Positions 35,888-43,920 of a stretch of 64,000 nucleotides of DNA are shown piece after piece. Origin of the DNA: Oscillospiraceae bacterium. GTDB taxonomy: Bacteria; Bacillota; Clostridia; Oscillospirales; Oscillospiraceae. Under the pieces are notes generated by a model, which was not told the DNA's origin, ran no database searches, and worked only from the letters and a program-made list of their open reading frames with translations. Within the stretch, counting starts at the first letter, position 1, and each line of letters starts with the position of its first letter. The DNA is taken from NCBI GenBank assembly GCA_017527825.1, contig JAFXPO010000014.1, forward strand, positions 1 through 64,000, in the 5' to 3' direction. The position numbers and the translations under genes are program-made.

Positions 35888-36085
35888 TTATTTGTAGGGG
35901 ATCATCTTGTGGATGGTCTTTTCCTTCGTCACGTCGGCATAGCCGCCCTGACGCAGTTTGCGCGTACGCTTGGTGGGCTTCTTCGTGAGAATGTGGCTCT
36001 TGAACGCCTTAGCGACCTTGACCTTGCCGGTCTTGGTGAGGTTGAAGCGCTTCTTCGCGCCGCTGTGAGATTTCAGCTTGGGCAT
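35888..36085 (-). CDS. rpmI: 50S ribosomal protein L35
   Basis: 65 residues, [14 protein letters not shown] at the start and [20 protein letters not shown] near the end, standard for L35. AAGGAG lies nine bases before the ATG at 36085. Longer frames upstream are not coding. Confidence 0.97.
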   Translation of the reverse strand: MPKLKSHSGAKKRFNLTKTGKVKVAKAFKSHILTKKPTKRTRKLRQGGYADVTKEKTIHKMIPYK

Positions 36086-36110
36086 GATGTTGTTCTCCTT
36101 TTCTGTTAGG

Positions 36111-36626
36111 TTACTTCGCCTTCGGGGCGAGGAAAATGGACATACTGCGTCCTTCCATTTTGGGTTCCTTCTCCAGCGCGGCGACCTCGCCCGTCTGCTC
36201 GGCAAACTTGAGCAGCAAATCGCGGCCGATCTCCGTGTGCGCCATCTCGCGGCCGCGGAAGCGGACGGAGACCTTGACGCGGTTGCCCTCAGTGAGGAAC
36301 TTCTGGGCATTTTTCAGCTTGGTGTTGAAGTCACCGACGTCGATACCGGGCGACATGCGTACTTCCTTGATCTCGACGACGTGCTGGTTCTTACGGGCTT
36401 CCTTCTCACGCTTGCTCTGCTCAAAACGGAACTTGCCGTAGTCCATAAGCTTGCAAACGGGCGGATTTGCCTGCGGAGAGATTTTCACCAGATCAAGATC
36501 CTGCTCAGCGGCAATCTCCAACGCCTGCGCGGCGGACATGATGCCGAGCTGCTCACCGCCGGAACCGATCAGGCGGATCTCGCTGTCGCGAATCTCTTCA
36601 TTGAGCTGATGCACATTGCTGCTAAT
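36111..36626 (-). CDS. infC: translation initiation factor IF-3, AUU start
   Basis: 171 residues; binds the 30S subunit and checks initiator tRNA and start codon. N-domain starts [22 protein letters not shown]; the linker and C-domain include [23 protein letters not shown] and [10 protein letters not shown]. The first in-frame ATG would add 59 unrelated residues, so the natural start is the ATT at 36624-36626, with GGGGGTG seven bases upstream. The rare AUU start is conserved in infC and makes IF-3 regulate its own translation. Confidence 0.95.
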   Translation of the reverse strand: MSSNVHQLNEEIRDSEIRLIGSGGEQLGIMSAAQALEIAAEQDLDLVKISPQANPPVCKLMDYGKFRFEQSKREKEARKNQHVVEIKEVRMSPGIDVGDFNTKLKNAQKFLTEGNRVKVSVRFRGREMAHTEIGRDLLLKFAEQTGEVAALEKEPKMEGRSMSIFLAPKAK

Positions 36627-36822
36627 ACCGAAGCACCCCCAAAAATGGATTAACGCAAAGAAAAACGGATGCGAACCTCGCACCCGAACCAAAACGCAAA
36701 GCGACTGCATACAGCCGTTTTTCACGTTGATTGACCCCTTCGCTTCGCTGGGGGTGAGAACGGATGCGCCGTTCTTCTTTGTTTTGCGGTGGTATATTAC
36801 CACGGGAATCGCGTCTTGTCAA
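36627..36822 (-). promoter_or_regulatory. infC operon promoter and L20-type leader
   Basis: Minus strand TTGACA (36817-36822), 17 bases, TAATAT (36794-36799). The leader of about 160 bases contains a terminator-like hairpin near its end: GGGTGCGA (plus 36678-36685) with TCGCATCC (plus 36667-36674), then GTTTTT. The decamer CGCATCCGTT occurs twice (plus 36664-36673 and 36759-36768), so GGGTGCGA could pair with either copy. This fits transcription attenuation as known for the L20 leader of Firmicutes. Confidence 0.7.
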
Positions 36823-36837
36823 GCTGTTTTTCAATTT

Positions 36838-36867
36838 TTGTATAGATTCCCTCGATATGGGTACAAT
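36838..36867 (+). promoter_or_regulatory. promoter of the micro-ORF
   Basis: TTGTAT (36838-36843), 18 bases, TACAAT (36862-36867); divergent from the infC promoter. Confidence 0.6.
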
Positions 36868-36902
36868 ACCCTATGCAGCAGAACTTTGGAAAGGAGGCTT
36901 GC

Positions 36903-36983
36903 ATGATGAAGAACCACCAGAACAACCAGAGCAAGAACACCAACGAGACCAGCCAGAACCAGCAGGAGCAGGACAATAAATAA
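36903..36983 (+). CDS. 26-residue Gln/Asn-rich micro-protein
   Basis: A 26-codon ORF (start MMKNHQNN, end QEQDNK) made up of about half Asn and Gln plus Lys, Glu, Ser and Thr, with no hydrophobic stretch. It has a full SigA-type promoter, a perfect AAAGGAGG (36890-36897) five bases before the ATG, and an 11-bp GAAA-loop hairpin seven bases after the stop, so it is almost certainly translated. The composition recalls some small spore proteins of Firmicutes, but I cannot place it in a family. It lies alone between infC and the exporter gene. Confidence 0.6.
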   Translation: MMKNHQNNQSKNTNETSQNQQEQDNK

Positions 36984-36989
36984 GTGCGC

Positions 36990-37015
36990 TGGGGCGCGGC
37001 GAAAGCCGCGCCCCA
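36990..37015 (+). terminator. hairpin after the micro-ORF
   Basis: TGGGGCGCGGC pairs with GCCGCGCCCCA around a GAAA tetraloop. No long T-run follows, so read-through or an mRNA-stabilising role is possible. Confidence 0.55.
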
Positions 37016-37044
37016 AATGTTTACGATTTGTTTACCAAAAAAAC

Positions 37045-37073
37045 TTGTGCTTTTTTCGATCATACGGTATAAT
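37045..37073 (+). promoter_or_regulatory. promoter of the exporter-phosphodiesterase pair
   Basis: TTGTGC (37045-37050), 17 bases, perfect TATAAT (37068-37073), 43 bases before the ATG at 37116. Confidence 0.7.
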
Positions 37074-37115
37074 ACTCGCCACTATCATACTATCATCGAT
37101 AAAGGACCTGTGTTC

Positions 37116-37613
37116 ATGGCTCAGACGTTGTCGCTTTGGCTGCACAATACCGCCTCGGGCGAGTTTTTTCTGACGATGCTCATCTCCATGGTTCCGGTGG
37201 TCGAGCTGCGCGGCGGCGTCCCCGCCGGGGTTGCAATGGGGCTGCCGATTCCACTGGCGCTACTGGCGGGGGTAATCGGCAATATGATTCCCGTCCCATT
37301 TGTGATTCTGTTTATTCGCCGGATTTTCAAGTGGATCCGCGTATACATTCCAAAGCTCGGCGGCTTGATCGACCGCTTGGAGCAGCGGGCGTATCGAAAG
37401 ATGAACAACGAAAATCTGGTGCGCTTGCAGGCATGGGGACTGCTGATGTTCGTCGCCATCCCGCTGCCCGGCACCGGCGCGTGGACAGGCGCGCTGATCG
37501 CCGCGCTGATGGATTTGCGGCTCAAGAACGCGGTGCCGGTCATATTTGTCGGCGTCGTGATCGCCGGGCTTATTATGACAGCGCTTACATACGGGGTGAC
37601 TGTGGTACTATGA
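37116..37613 (+). CDS. small multidrug export-like membrane protein (COG2426)
   Basis: 165 residues with four predicted membrane helices. The family motif ISMVPVVELRGGVPAGVAMG near residue 25 and the second repeat PLPGTGAWTGALIAALMDLR near 115 are present. Members are annotated as small multidrug exporters, but direct evidence of function is thin. AAAGGA lies about nine bases before the ATG. Its stop overlaps the start of the phosphodiesterase gene (ATGA). Confidence 0.85.
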   Translation: MAQTLSLWLHNTASGEFFLTMLISMVPVVELRGGVPAGVAMGLPIPLALLAGVIGNMIPVPFVILFIRRIFKWIRVYIPKLGGLIDRLEQRAYRKMNNENLVRLQAWGLLMFVAIPLPGTGAWTGALIAALMDLRLKNAVPVIFVGVVIAGLIMTALTYGVTVVL

Positions 37614-38083
37614 AAGTTTTGGTCGTTTCCGACTCCCACGGCAATGTGGAGAATATGTGCCGCGCTGTCAAGCTGGAGCAGCCCCGCATGATGCTTCACC
37701 TCGGCGACGGCTGGCGCGACGCGGAGCTGGTCGCGCAGCGCTTCCCCGACCTTCCGCTGGAGAAGGTGCCGGGCAACTGCGATTTCCGCCATCAGGACGC
37801 CGCCGTGCGTCTGATGATCATTAAGGAAATGGCAGTCATGCTTTGCCACGGGCACACGCTGGGCGTCAAGTCCAACCTGAGCATCCTTCTGCGGGAAGCG
37901 ATGGAGCGCGGCGCGCATGTAGCGCTTTTCGGTCACACGCACACGCCCTTTGTGGATATCCGCAACGGCATCGTGATGCTCAACCCCGGCAGCATCGGGG
38001 ACTTCCGGCGTCCTACATACGGCACGCTGACCTTTGAAAACGGCAAGTGCATCCCCGCGACCCATGTATTACCGGCAACATGA
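37610..38083 (+). CDS. metallophosphoesterase, YfcE/MJ0936 type
   Basis: 157-residue calcineurin-like phosphodiesterase. Metal-binding motifs SDSHGN (9-14), LGDG, PGNCDF, CHGH and GHTHTPF are all present, so it should be active on phosphodiesters such as cyclic nucleotides or model substrates. It is translationally coupled to the exporter gene and followed by a strong terminator. Confidence 0.92.
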   Translation: MKVLVVSDSHGNVENMCRAVKLEQPRMMLHLGDGWRDAELVAQRFPDLPLEKVPGNCDFRHQDAAVRLMIIKEMAVMLCHGHTLGVKSNLSILLREAMERGAHVALFGHTHTPFVDIRNGIVMLNPGSIGDFRRPTYGTLTFENGKCIPATHVLPAT

Positions 38084-38088
38084 ATCAA

Positions 38089-38117
38089 ATCCCCGCCGTC
38101 GGGCGGGGATTTTTTTT
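38089..38117 (+). terminator. rho-independent terminator
   Basis: ATCCCCGCC/GGCGGGGAT around GTCG, followed by eight T. Confidence 0.9.
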
Positions 38118-38155
38118 GCGCGGCGGGGCAAACTTCCTCAAAAGGGAGGTTTGTC

Positions 38156-38839
38156 ATGGCGACTGCTTTTGCAAGAACATTTCTATTATACGGTATCCTG
38201 ATGGTGGGCATTCGGGCGATGGGCAAACGTCAGATCGGCGAGCTGGAGCCGATCGAGCTGGTGCTGATGCTGCTCATCTCCGACTTAGCCGCCGTGCCGA
38301 TGCAGGATTTCGGCATCCCGCTTTTAAACGGCGTCGTTCCGATCATCACGCTGCTGTCGCTGTCAATGCTGCTCTCGTTTTTTTCGATGCGCAGCGTCCG
38401 GTTTCATCGCCTGGTGTGCGGCAATCCGACCACCCTCATTCGGGACGGCGTTATCCAGCAATCCGCCATGCGTCGCAACCGCTTCACCCTCGATGAGCTG
38501 ATCGATGAGCTGCGCTCGCAGGGTGTAACCGATCTCGCCACGGTCAAGTACGCCGTTCTGGAGACCAACGGGCAGCTATCCGTGCTGCTCTACCCCGCCG
38601 ATGCCCCCGCCACACCCAGACAGCTGGGCAGAGCTGTCCGGGATGACGTCAGCCTTCCCGCGGTTCTCATCAACGACGGGCATGTGATGAAAAGCGGTCT
38701 GAAGGACAAAGGGCTGGATCGGGCATGGCTGGAACGCACCGTTCGCGCGCACGGCTTCCGCGATTCGCACGAGATTCTGTTGTTGACGGTGGATGACACC
38801 GGCAAGGTGTTATGCGTCGGAAAGGAGGTCCGCAAATGA
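38156..38839 (+). CDS. DUF421 (YetF-type) membrane protein
   Basis: 227 residues: three membrane helices (about 5-85) with the signature GIRAMGKRQIGELEPIELVLMLLISDLAAVP partly visible, then a cytoplasmic alpha/beta domain with RNRFTLDELIDELRSQGV and a linker ending DTGKVLCVGKEV. Members are linked to spore envelope or stress genes in Bacillus, without a defined activity. GGGAGG precedes the ATG. It overlaps the next gene by ATGA. Confidence 0.88.
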   Translation: MATAFARTFLLYGILMVGIRAMGKRQIGELEPIELVLMLLISDLAAVPMQDFGIPLLNGVVPIITLLSLSMLLSFFSMRSVRFHRLVCGNPTTLIRDGVIQQSAMRRNRFTLDELIDELRSQGVTDLATVKYAVLETNGQLSVLLYPADAPATPRQLGRAVRDDVSLPAVLINDGHVMKSGLKDKGLDRAWLERTVRAHGFRDSHEILLLTVDDTGKVLCVGKEVRK

Positions 38840-39216
38840 AATATTTTGCCGCACCCGCAGCCGTACTGGCGCTGCTGCTGGGGTTATCGCTGGAAAACGC
38901 GCGGTGCGTCGAATCCGACGTCGCTCGCTGGGTAACCGCCGTGGAAGCGGCGACCGCCGCCGCCGAGCAGGAAGATTGGGCAGCCGCGATAGAGACGCTG
39001 CGCGGTGCGCAGAACGACTGGGACGGTCGCAGACCGTGGCTGCACGTCGTCACCGCCCACGACGAGTTGGAAGCAGCGGACGCGCTGTTCGCGGAGGCGA
39101 ACAGCTTCGCGCAGGAACGCGACATGGCAGAATTTCGCGCATCGGCAACAAAGCTGGCAGTGCAGCTGCGCGTGGTGTCGGGCATGCAGCAGCTGACGCT
39201 GAAAAACGTTTTATAA
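38836..39216 (+). CDS. DUF4363-type protein
   Basis: 126 residues with an N-terminal membrane/signal helix (about 4-20) and a helical extracytoplasmic domain containing EDWAAAIETLRGAQNDWD and WLHVVTAHDELEAADALFAEA. This family habitually follows DUF421 genes in Clostridia, which supports the call, and the two are coupled here (AAAGGAGG, ATGA overlap). The function is unknown; the pair may act as a complex in the envelope. Confidence 0.78.
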   Translation: MKYFAAPAAVLALLLGLSLENARCVESDVARWVTAVEAATAAAEQEDWAAAIETLRGAQNDWDGRRPWLHVVTAHDELEAADALFAEANSFAQERDMAEFRASATKLAVQLRVVSGMQQLTLKNVL

Positions 39217-39234
39217 TGCCGTTAGCGGTCCCGA

Positions 39235-39654
39235 TCAGCCGTTTCTCTTTATATAAGTGAGATAGCCCTCCAGCATCAGCGACGCGGCGACCGCGTCCAC
39301 GGTTTTTTTACGTTCCTTCGCGCGTTTGCCGTTGCCGGCGAGAATGTTATGAGCGTCGATGGTGGTGCGCCGCTCATCCCAGAGCGTCACCGGAAGGCCG
39401 GTCGCCTGTCGCAGCTGTTCCGCGAAACCCTCGGCTTTTTCCGCGCGGGGACCGCGGGTGCCGTCCATGTTGAGCGGAAGCCCCAGCACCAGGTCTGTGA
39501 CCTCATGCTCCGCGATCAGCTTTTGCAGCTGCTCAATGACCGCCTCAGGACGATATGCGGTGACGACGGTGGAGTAGCCGCACAGCGTCAGCGTCCGGTC
39601 GGAGACCGCGACGCCGGTGTGGGCGTCGCCGTAGTCGATTGCCATGATCTTCAT
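39235..39654 (-). CDS. ruvX: pre-16S rRNA processing nuclease YqgF / RuvX
   Basis: 139-residue RNase H-fold protein with AIDYGDAHTGVAVSD at the start, LVLGLPLNMDGTRGPRA, and the acidic DERRTTIDAH and KKTVDAVAA motifs. Family members mature the 16S 5' end and were first proposed as Holliday junction resolvases. The start at 39654 overlaps the ftsK stop (ATGA). Last gene of the ftsK operon. Confidence 0.95.
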   Translation of the reverse strand: MKIMAIDYGDAHTGVAVSDRTLTLCGYSTVVTAYRPEAVIEQLQKLIAEHEVTDLVLGLPLNMDGTRGPRAEKAEGFAEQLRQATGLPVTLWDERRTTIDAHNILAGNGKRAKERKKTVDAVAASLMLEGYLTYIKRNG

Positions 39655-42161
39655 GCGTCTGCCTCCTCCGCGGCAGCATCGGTCGGCGCTGCGCGCTTCA
39701 TTTTCAACTCCTCCCACTGCTCACGGGAGATCAACAGCTGACGCGGCTTGGAACCCTCAAAGGGTCCCACAACGCCGCGCTCCTCCATTTGATCGACAAT
39801 GCGGGCGGCGCGGGAATAACCCAGCTTCAGCCGCCGCTGGAGCATGGAGACAGACGCCTGGCCGGTTTCCAGCACCACATCAATGGCGGCATCCAGCATC
39901 TCGTCAGCATCGTCGGCGGGGACTTCGTCCGCGGGCGCGTTGTTGCCTTTGTTGCTGCGCTCTTTCTCGGCGACGTTCTGCTCAATCTTATCGATGACAT
40001 CCTTGTCGTAGCTGGCTTCGCCGTTTTCTTTGACGAAGTTGACCACACGCTCAATTTCGTCCGCAGAGATGAAGCAGCCCTGCACCCGGCGGGGCTTGCC
40101 CTCGCCCAGCGGGGCGTAGAGCATGTCGCCCTTGCCGACAAGCTTTTCCGCGCCGGCGTTGTCCAAAATGATGCGCGATTCCAGGCTCGACGCCACCGCG
40201 AACGCAATGCGGCTGGGGATGTTCGCCTTCATGAGTCCGGTAATAACGTCTGCGCTGGGGCGCTGGGTAGCGATGACGAGATGCATCCCCGCCGCGCGAC
40301 CCATCTGCGCGACGCGGCAGATCGACTCCTCGACCTCCTTTGCCGCCACCAGCATCAAATCTGCCAGCTCGTCGATGACGACGACCACCGTGGGAAACTT
40401 CCGCATTTCGGGGTCAGTCTCGGCGAGCTTGTTGTATGCAGACAGTTCCTTGACACCGTGGTTGGAGAAGAGCTGGTAGCGCTTCATCATCTCATACACC
40501 GCCCATTGCAGCGCGCCGGCGGCTTTCTTCGGATCGGTGACGACGGGGATGAGCAGGTGGGGAATGCCGTTGTAGGGCGCAAGCTCCACCATTTTCGGGT
40601 CAACCATGATGAAGCGCACGTCATCCGGCGTTGATTTATAGAGCATGGAGACGATCAGCGAGTTGGTGCACACCGACTTGCCGGAGCCGGTGGTGCCCGC
40701 GATCAGCACATGGGGGAACTTCGCGATATCGCCGACGATGGGGCTGCCGTTGATATCCTTGCCGACGGAGAAGCAGACGCTGGACTTATGTCTGGTAAAC
40801 GCGTCGGACTCCAGCACGTCGCGAATGTGAACAGCGGTGACCAGCTTGTTCGGAACTTCGATGCCGACCACGGAAATCTTCTCCGGGATCGGTGCGATGC
40901 GCACGCCCGTAGCGCCCAGCGCAAGGGCGATATCGTCCTGTAAATTGGTGATTTTGGAGAGCTTGACGCCTTGCTCCAGTGTGAACTCATAGCGCGTGAC
41001 GCTGGGGCCGCGCACCACGTCGCCGGCGGTCGCGTCCACGCCGAAGCTCTTGAGGGTTTCGGCGAGGCGACGGGAGTTGTTGCGCAGCTCCGCGCCAGCG
41101 GCTTCGGCGTTACCGCCGGTACCCTGATCAAGCAGCGTGATGGGCGGATAGCGGTACTCGCCGGTGTCGTCTTCCGCCGACTCGATCTCGGCGGTGACCT
41201 CCTCGGCGGCTTTCTGCACCTCGGCGGCGGAGGGCTTCTTTGGCTCCGCGGGCTTCGGCGGCTCAATGGGATCGAGAATGGGAACGGCAGGCTTGCTTTC
41301 CACATCCGGCTTGGAGACCGCAGCCGGCTTTGCCGGGGCTGTCGCGGGCTTGATCGGCTCCTCGGAAAGCAGCTCGTCCGGCGTTCGGATCTGGTCGGAT
41401 TTCTTGCGGAAGAAGCCGGTCTTGGGCAGTTCCATCTCAGAGGCAGCATGCTCTTGCGGGAGGGGATCGTCTACCGGAATGTCAATGCTGGGCTTTGCCC
41501 TGGCAAGCCGTGCCGGACGCGCGGGAATCTTCGCTTTGTCTTCCTCCGGCTCGTCGTATGGCGCAAGCTCGTGGCTTCTGACCGCGTCAATGACGGCGGC
41601 GGGCGTCAGCCGCAGCGCACTCATCAGGCACACGACGAGACCGATCACAAAAACCACCAGTGTGCCGATTTTTCCCAGCACCGCGTGGAAGCCTACCGCC
41701 AGTGCGCCGGAGAGCGCTCCGCCCGATTCCAGCGCCACGCCGGAGCTCCAAAGCGCCTTGAGCAGCCCGGAGGAATCCGGCATGCCGGACATGCCGCTGA
41801 CGTGAATGATGGTTCCCAGCATCACGGGCAGCAGCAATGCGCCGATCAGGTGCGAGACGACCGGCCGCCCACGATGGAGCAGCAGGATCCACGCAGAGAG
41901 CAGCAGGGACGGCGCTGTGATGTACCAGCCCCAGCCGGTCAGTCCGCGGCAGAGCAGATACAGCCAGTTGATGAGCAGCGCTTCGTGTTGAAAATAGCCG
42001 ATGGTGACAAACAGCGCCAGCAGCAGGCAGACCACGCCGCCGACCTCCCGGCGGATGGGCTGTTTTTTGGGCGCGGAGCGGCGTTTCCCGCTGCGGGAGG
42101 CGGTGCTGCGCGAGGAAGAGCCGCTTCGGGTGGATTGACTTGTTTTCTTCTGTGTTGCCAT
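39651..42161 (-). CDS. ftsK: DNA translocase FtsK/SpoIIIE
   Basis: 836 residues. Basic N-terminus, four membrane helices (about 40-190), a Pro/Ala/Glu/Lys-rich linker (about 200-330), then the motor with Walker A AGTTGSGKS, Walker B VVVVIDELADLM, and a C-terminal gamma domain RRLKLGYSRAARIVDQMEERG that reads oriented DNA sequences. It pumps chromosomes through the septum; in a spore former the same or a paralogous protein (SpoIIIE) fills the forespore. The start at 42161 has AAGGAG 12 bases upstream. Confidence 0.96.
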   Translation of the reverse strand: MATQKKTSQSTRSGSSSRSTASRSGKRRSAPKKQPIRREVGGVVCLLLALFVTIGYFQHEALLINWLYLLCRGLTGWGWYITAPSLLLSAWILLLHRGRPVVSHLIGALLLPVMLGTIIHVSGMSGMPDSSGLLKALWSSGVALESGGALSGALAVGFHAVLGKIGTLVVFVIGLVVCLMSALRLTPAAVIDAVRSHELAPYDEPEEDKAKIPARPARLARAKPSIDIPVDDPLPQEHAASEMELPKTGFFRKKSDQIRTPDELLSEEPIKPATAPAKPAAVSKPDVESKPAVPILDPIEPPKPAEPKKPSAAEVQKAAEEVTAEIESAEDDTGEYRYPPITLLDQGTGGNAEAAGAELRNNSRRLAETLKSFGVDATAGDVVRGPSVTRYEFTLEQGVKLSKITNLQDDIALALGATGVRIAPIPEKISVVGIEVPNKLVTAVHIRDVLESDAFTRHKSSVCFSVGKDINGSPIVGDIAKFPHVLIAGTTGSGKSVCTNSLIVSMLYKSTPDDVRFIMVDPKMVELAPYNGIPHLLIPVVTDPKKAAGALQWAVYEMMKRYQLFSNHGVKELSAYNKLAETDPEMRKFPTVVVVIDELADLMLVAAKEVEESICRVAQMGRAAGMHLVIATQRPSADVITGLMKANIPSRIAFAVASSLESRIILDNAGAEKLVGKGDMLYAPLGEGKPRRVQGCFISADEIERVVNFVKENGEASYDKDVIDKIEQNVAEKERSNKGNNAPADEVPADDADEMLDAAIDVVLETGQASVSMLQRRLKLGYSRAARIVDQMEERGVVGPFEGSKPRQLLISREQWEELKMKRAAPTDAAAEEADA

Positions 42162-42177
42162 GGATGTCAGTGACTCC

Positions 42178-43011
42178 TTAACCGATGAGTGTGAGGATGA
42201 GCACCAGCGCGCCCACCGCCCAGCAATAATACGCAAAGACGCCGAAGCGTCCCTTTTCCGCGATGTAGCGCAAAAGGCGGATGCAGGCGTAGCCTACCAC
42301 CGCGGCGACCGCGACGCCCACGAGATAGACCGGTACCTCAGCCCAAGCAATGCCCGCCTCCAGCGCGTCCTTGAGAGCGAGAAGGTTTGCGCCGAGGATC
42401 GCGGGGATGGACATGAGGAACGAATAGCGCACGGCAAAGCTGCGCTCAAAGCCCATGAAGCAGCCCGCGGTGATCGTCATGCCGGAACGGGACACGCCGG
42501 GGCAGGTGGCGACCGCCTGCGCGAGACCCACCGCGAGCACATCCGTGAGTTTGGCGTTTTTCTCCGACTTGTGTCCTTTGGCGGCGCGGTCACAGAAAAA
42601 GAGCATGAAGCCCGTGAACAGCAGCGCCGCGCCGACAAACAGCATGCTGTCGGAGAGAGACTCGACCCTGTCCTTGATGGGCAAGACGAGGAACAGCGGC
42701 AGCGTGCCAATGATGATCAGCAGGATCATACGCCGCGCCGGCGGGACATGGTTGGGCGTGCTGCGGTGCGCCAGGTCCCCTACGCCGCGGAAAAACTCCA
42801 GGATGATCTCCTTGATCTCGCTCCAGTACGCGATAAATACCGCGACCAGTGTGCCGAGGTGCAGCAGCACGTCAAAGAACTCCGGGATTTCGGACGCGCC
42901 CTCCATGCCCAGCAAATGTTCCGCGATAGCAAGGTGACCGGAGCTGGAGATCGGCAGAAACTCCGTCACGCCTTGAATGATTCCAAGCAGAATGGAATGC
43001 AATATACTCAT
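42178..43011 (-). CDS. uppP: undecaprenyl-diphosphatase (BacA type)
   Basis: 277-residue membrane phosphatase recycling undecaprenyl pyrophosphate for cell wall synthesis. Motifs: IIQGVTEFLPISSSGHLAIAE partly at residues 9-29 with catalytic Glu and Ser, and the second PGVSRSGMTI loop. About eight membrane helices. GGAG precedes the ATG, and a perfect TATAAT lies at plus 43051-43056 on the minus strand with a weak -35. Its loss or gain changes bacitracin resistance in other bacteria. Confidence 0.96.
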   Translation of the reverse strand: MSILHSILLGIIQGVTEFLPISSSGHLAIAEHLLGMEGASEIPEFFDVLLHLGTLVAVFIAYWSEIKEIILEFFRGVGDLAHRSTPNHVPPARRMILLIIIGTLPLFLVLPIKDRVESLSDSMLFVGAALLFTGFMLFFCDRAAKGHKSEKNAKLTDVLAVGLAQAVATCPGVSRSGMTITAGCFMGFERSFAVRYSFLMSIPAILGANLLALKDALEAGIAWAEVPVYLVGVAVAAVVGYACIRLLRYIAEKGRFGVFAYYCWAVGALVLILTLIG

Positions 43012-43101
43012 TTTACAATAACTCCCCGATCGGCAAATTTTTACTTTTATATTATATCATAACGAAGGTGAAAATACCACCATTTGTTTTTCCCGCATTT
43101 T

Positions 43102-43461
43102 GTTGGCTTTCGGCGAAAGCAGAACGGCAAGTATAGCGATATCCCCGCGGTCGCGTTTGAGGGTGTGGAATTCATCGGTCCGCACCCGCAGTTCAACAGC
43201 ACTATGCCCTCTGACACTGGATATGTCACGGAGGGATAGGTTTCCATTCCACGTCAGAACCCGTCAGCGGGCGCTGAGGGCTTCATCGCCTAACATAAAG
43301 CGGGCTTGATGAGCGCCGGAGTCGTGCGCTATGCGCATGCTCCCGGCGAACAGGACCTCGGTATCATCACCGAGCACACATTGATCAGCATGCCCACCGA
43401 TGTTTTCTCACCGCACAGCGTACAGGCAAGCGGCATACAATGTTTTGTGACGAGGAGGTGA
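43102..43461 (+). pseudogene. decayed gene fragment of unknown family
   Basis: The stretch 43012-43465 has no intact gene. One plus-strand frame (codons beginning at 43117, 43120 and so on) reads protein-like sequence with GC-rich third positions through two in-frame stops, TAG (43237-43239) and TAA. Its segments include YSDIPAVAFEGVEFIGPHPQF before the first stop, NPSAGAEGFIA between the stops and SAGVVRYAHAPGEQDLGII after, ending at TGA 43459-43461. It looks like one gene disabled by stops. I do not recognise the family. The cwlJ promoter lies within its 3' end. Confidence 0.45.
43434..43441 (+). promoter_or_regulatory. SigE/SigK-type -10 for cwlJ-gerQ
   Basis: CATACAAT is the exact SigE -10 consensus, 24 bases before the cwlJ ATG. 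A clear SigE -35 is not seen; CACA 16 bases upstream would suit SigK. Mother-cell expression fits the B. subtilis cwlJ operon. Confidence 0.5.
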
Positions 43462-43465
43462 GACG

Positions 43466-43906
43466 ATGGCATATTCCGACCGGGAGCTGCTGGCGCGCCT
43501 GATCGAGTGCGAAGCAGGCGGCGAGGGGGACAACGGCATGAAAGCAGTGGCGGGCGTTGTCATGAACCGTGTGGAGGCAGTGGGCGGCGAATACGCCCGT
43601 ATCGGGCAGCGGAGCATTCGCAAGATCATCTTTCAGCCGGGTCAGTTTGTCTGTGCCAGCGACATGGTGCGGGGTGTCTACAATCCGCAGAACATATACA
43701 ACATGCAGCCCACGGAGATACATTATGAGATCGCGGACTGGGCGATTGCGGGCAACCGTATCCCGGAAGTGGGCGACGCGCTGTGGTTTTTCAACCCCTA
43801 TTCGCCCGATTGCCGCCCGTACTTCCCGACCGAGGTCGGACGGTTTCAGGCACGCATCGGCGACCACTGCTTCTATACGCCGACGGCGGCGTACTATGAC
43901 ACTTGA
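43466..43906 (+). CDS. cwlJ: spore cortex-lytic hydrolase CwlJ
   Basis: 146 residues consisting only of the SleB/CwlJ hydrolase domain: LLARLIECEAGGEGDNGM with the catalytic Glu, MNRV, IIFQPGQF, ADWAIAGN and the C-terminal GDHCFYTPTAAY, which closely parallels CwlJ. No signal peptide, as in B. subtilis CwlJ, which is a coat-associated enzyme degrading cortex at germination after dipicolinate release. AGGAGGTGA lies before the ATG. The next gene is gerQ, the CwlJ localisation partner. Confidence 0.9.
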   Translation: MAYSDRELLARLIECEAGGEGDNGMKAVAGVVMNRVEAVGGEYARIGQRSIRKIIFQPGQFVCASDMVRGVYNPQNIYNMQPTEIHYEIADWAIAGNRIPEVGDALWFFNPYSPDCRPYFPTEVGRFQARIGDHCFYTPTAAYYDT

Positions 43907-43920
43907 AAGGGGACATGACG

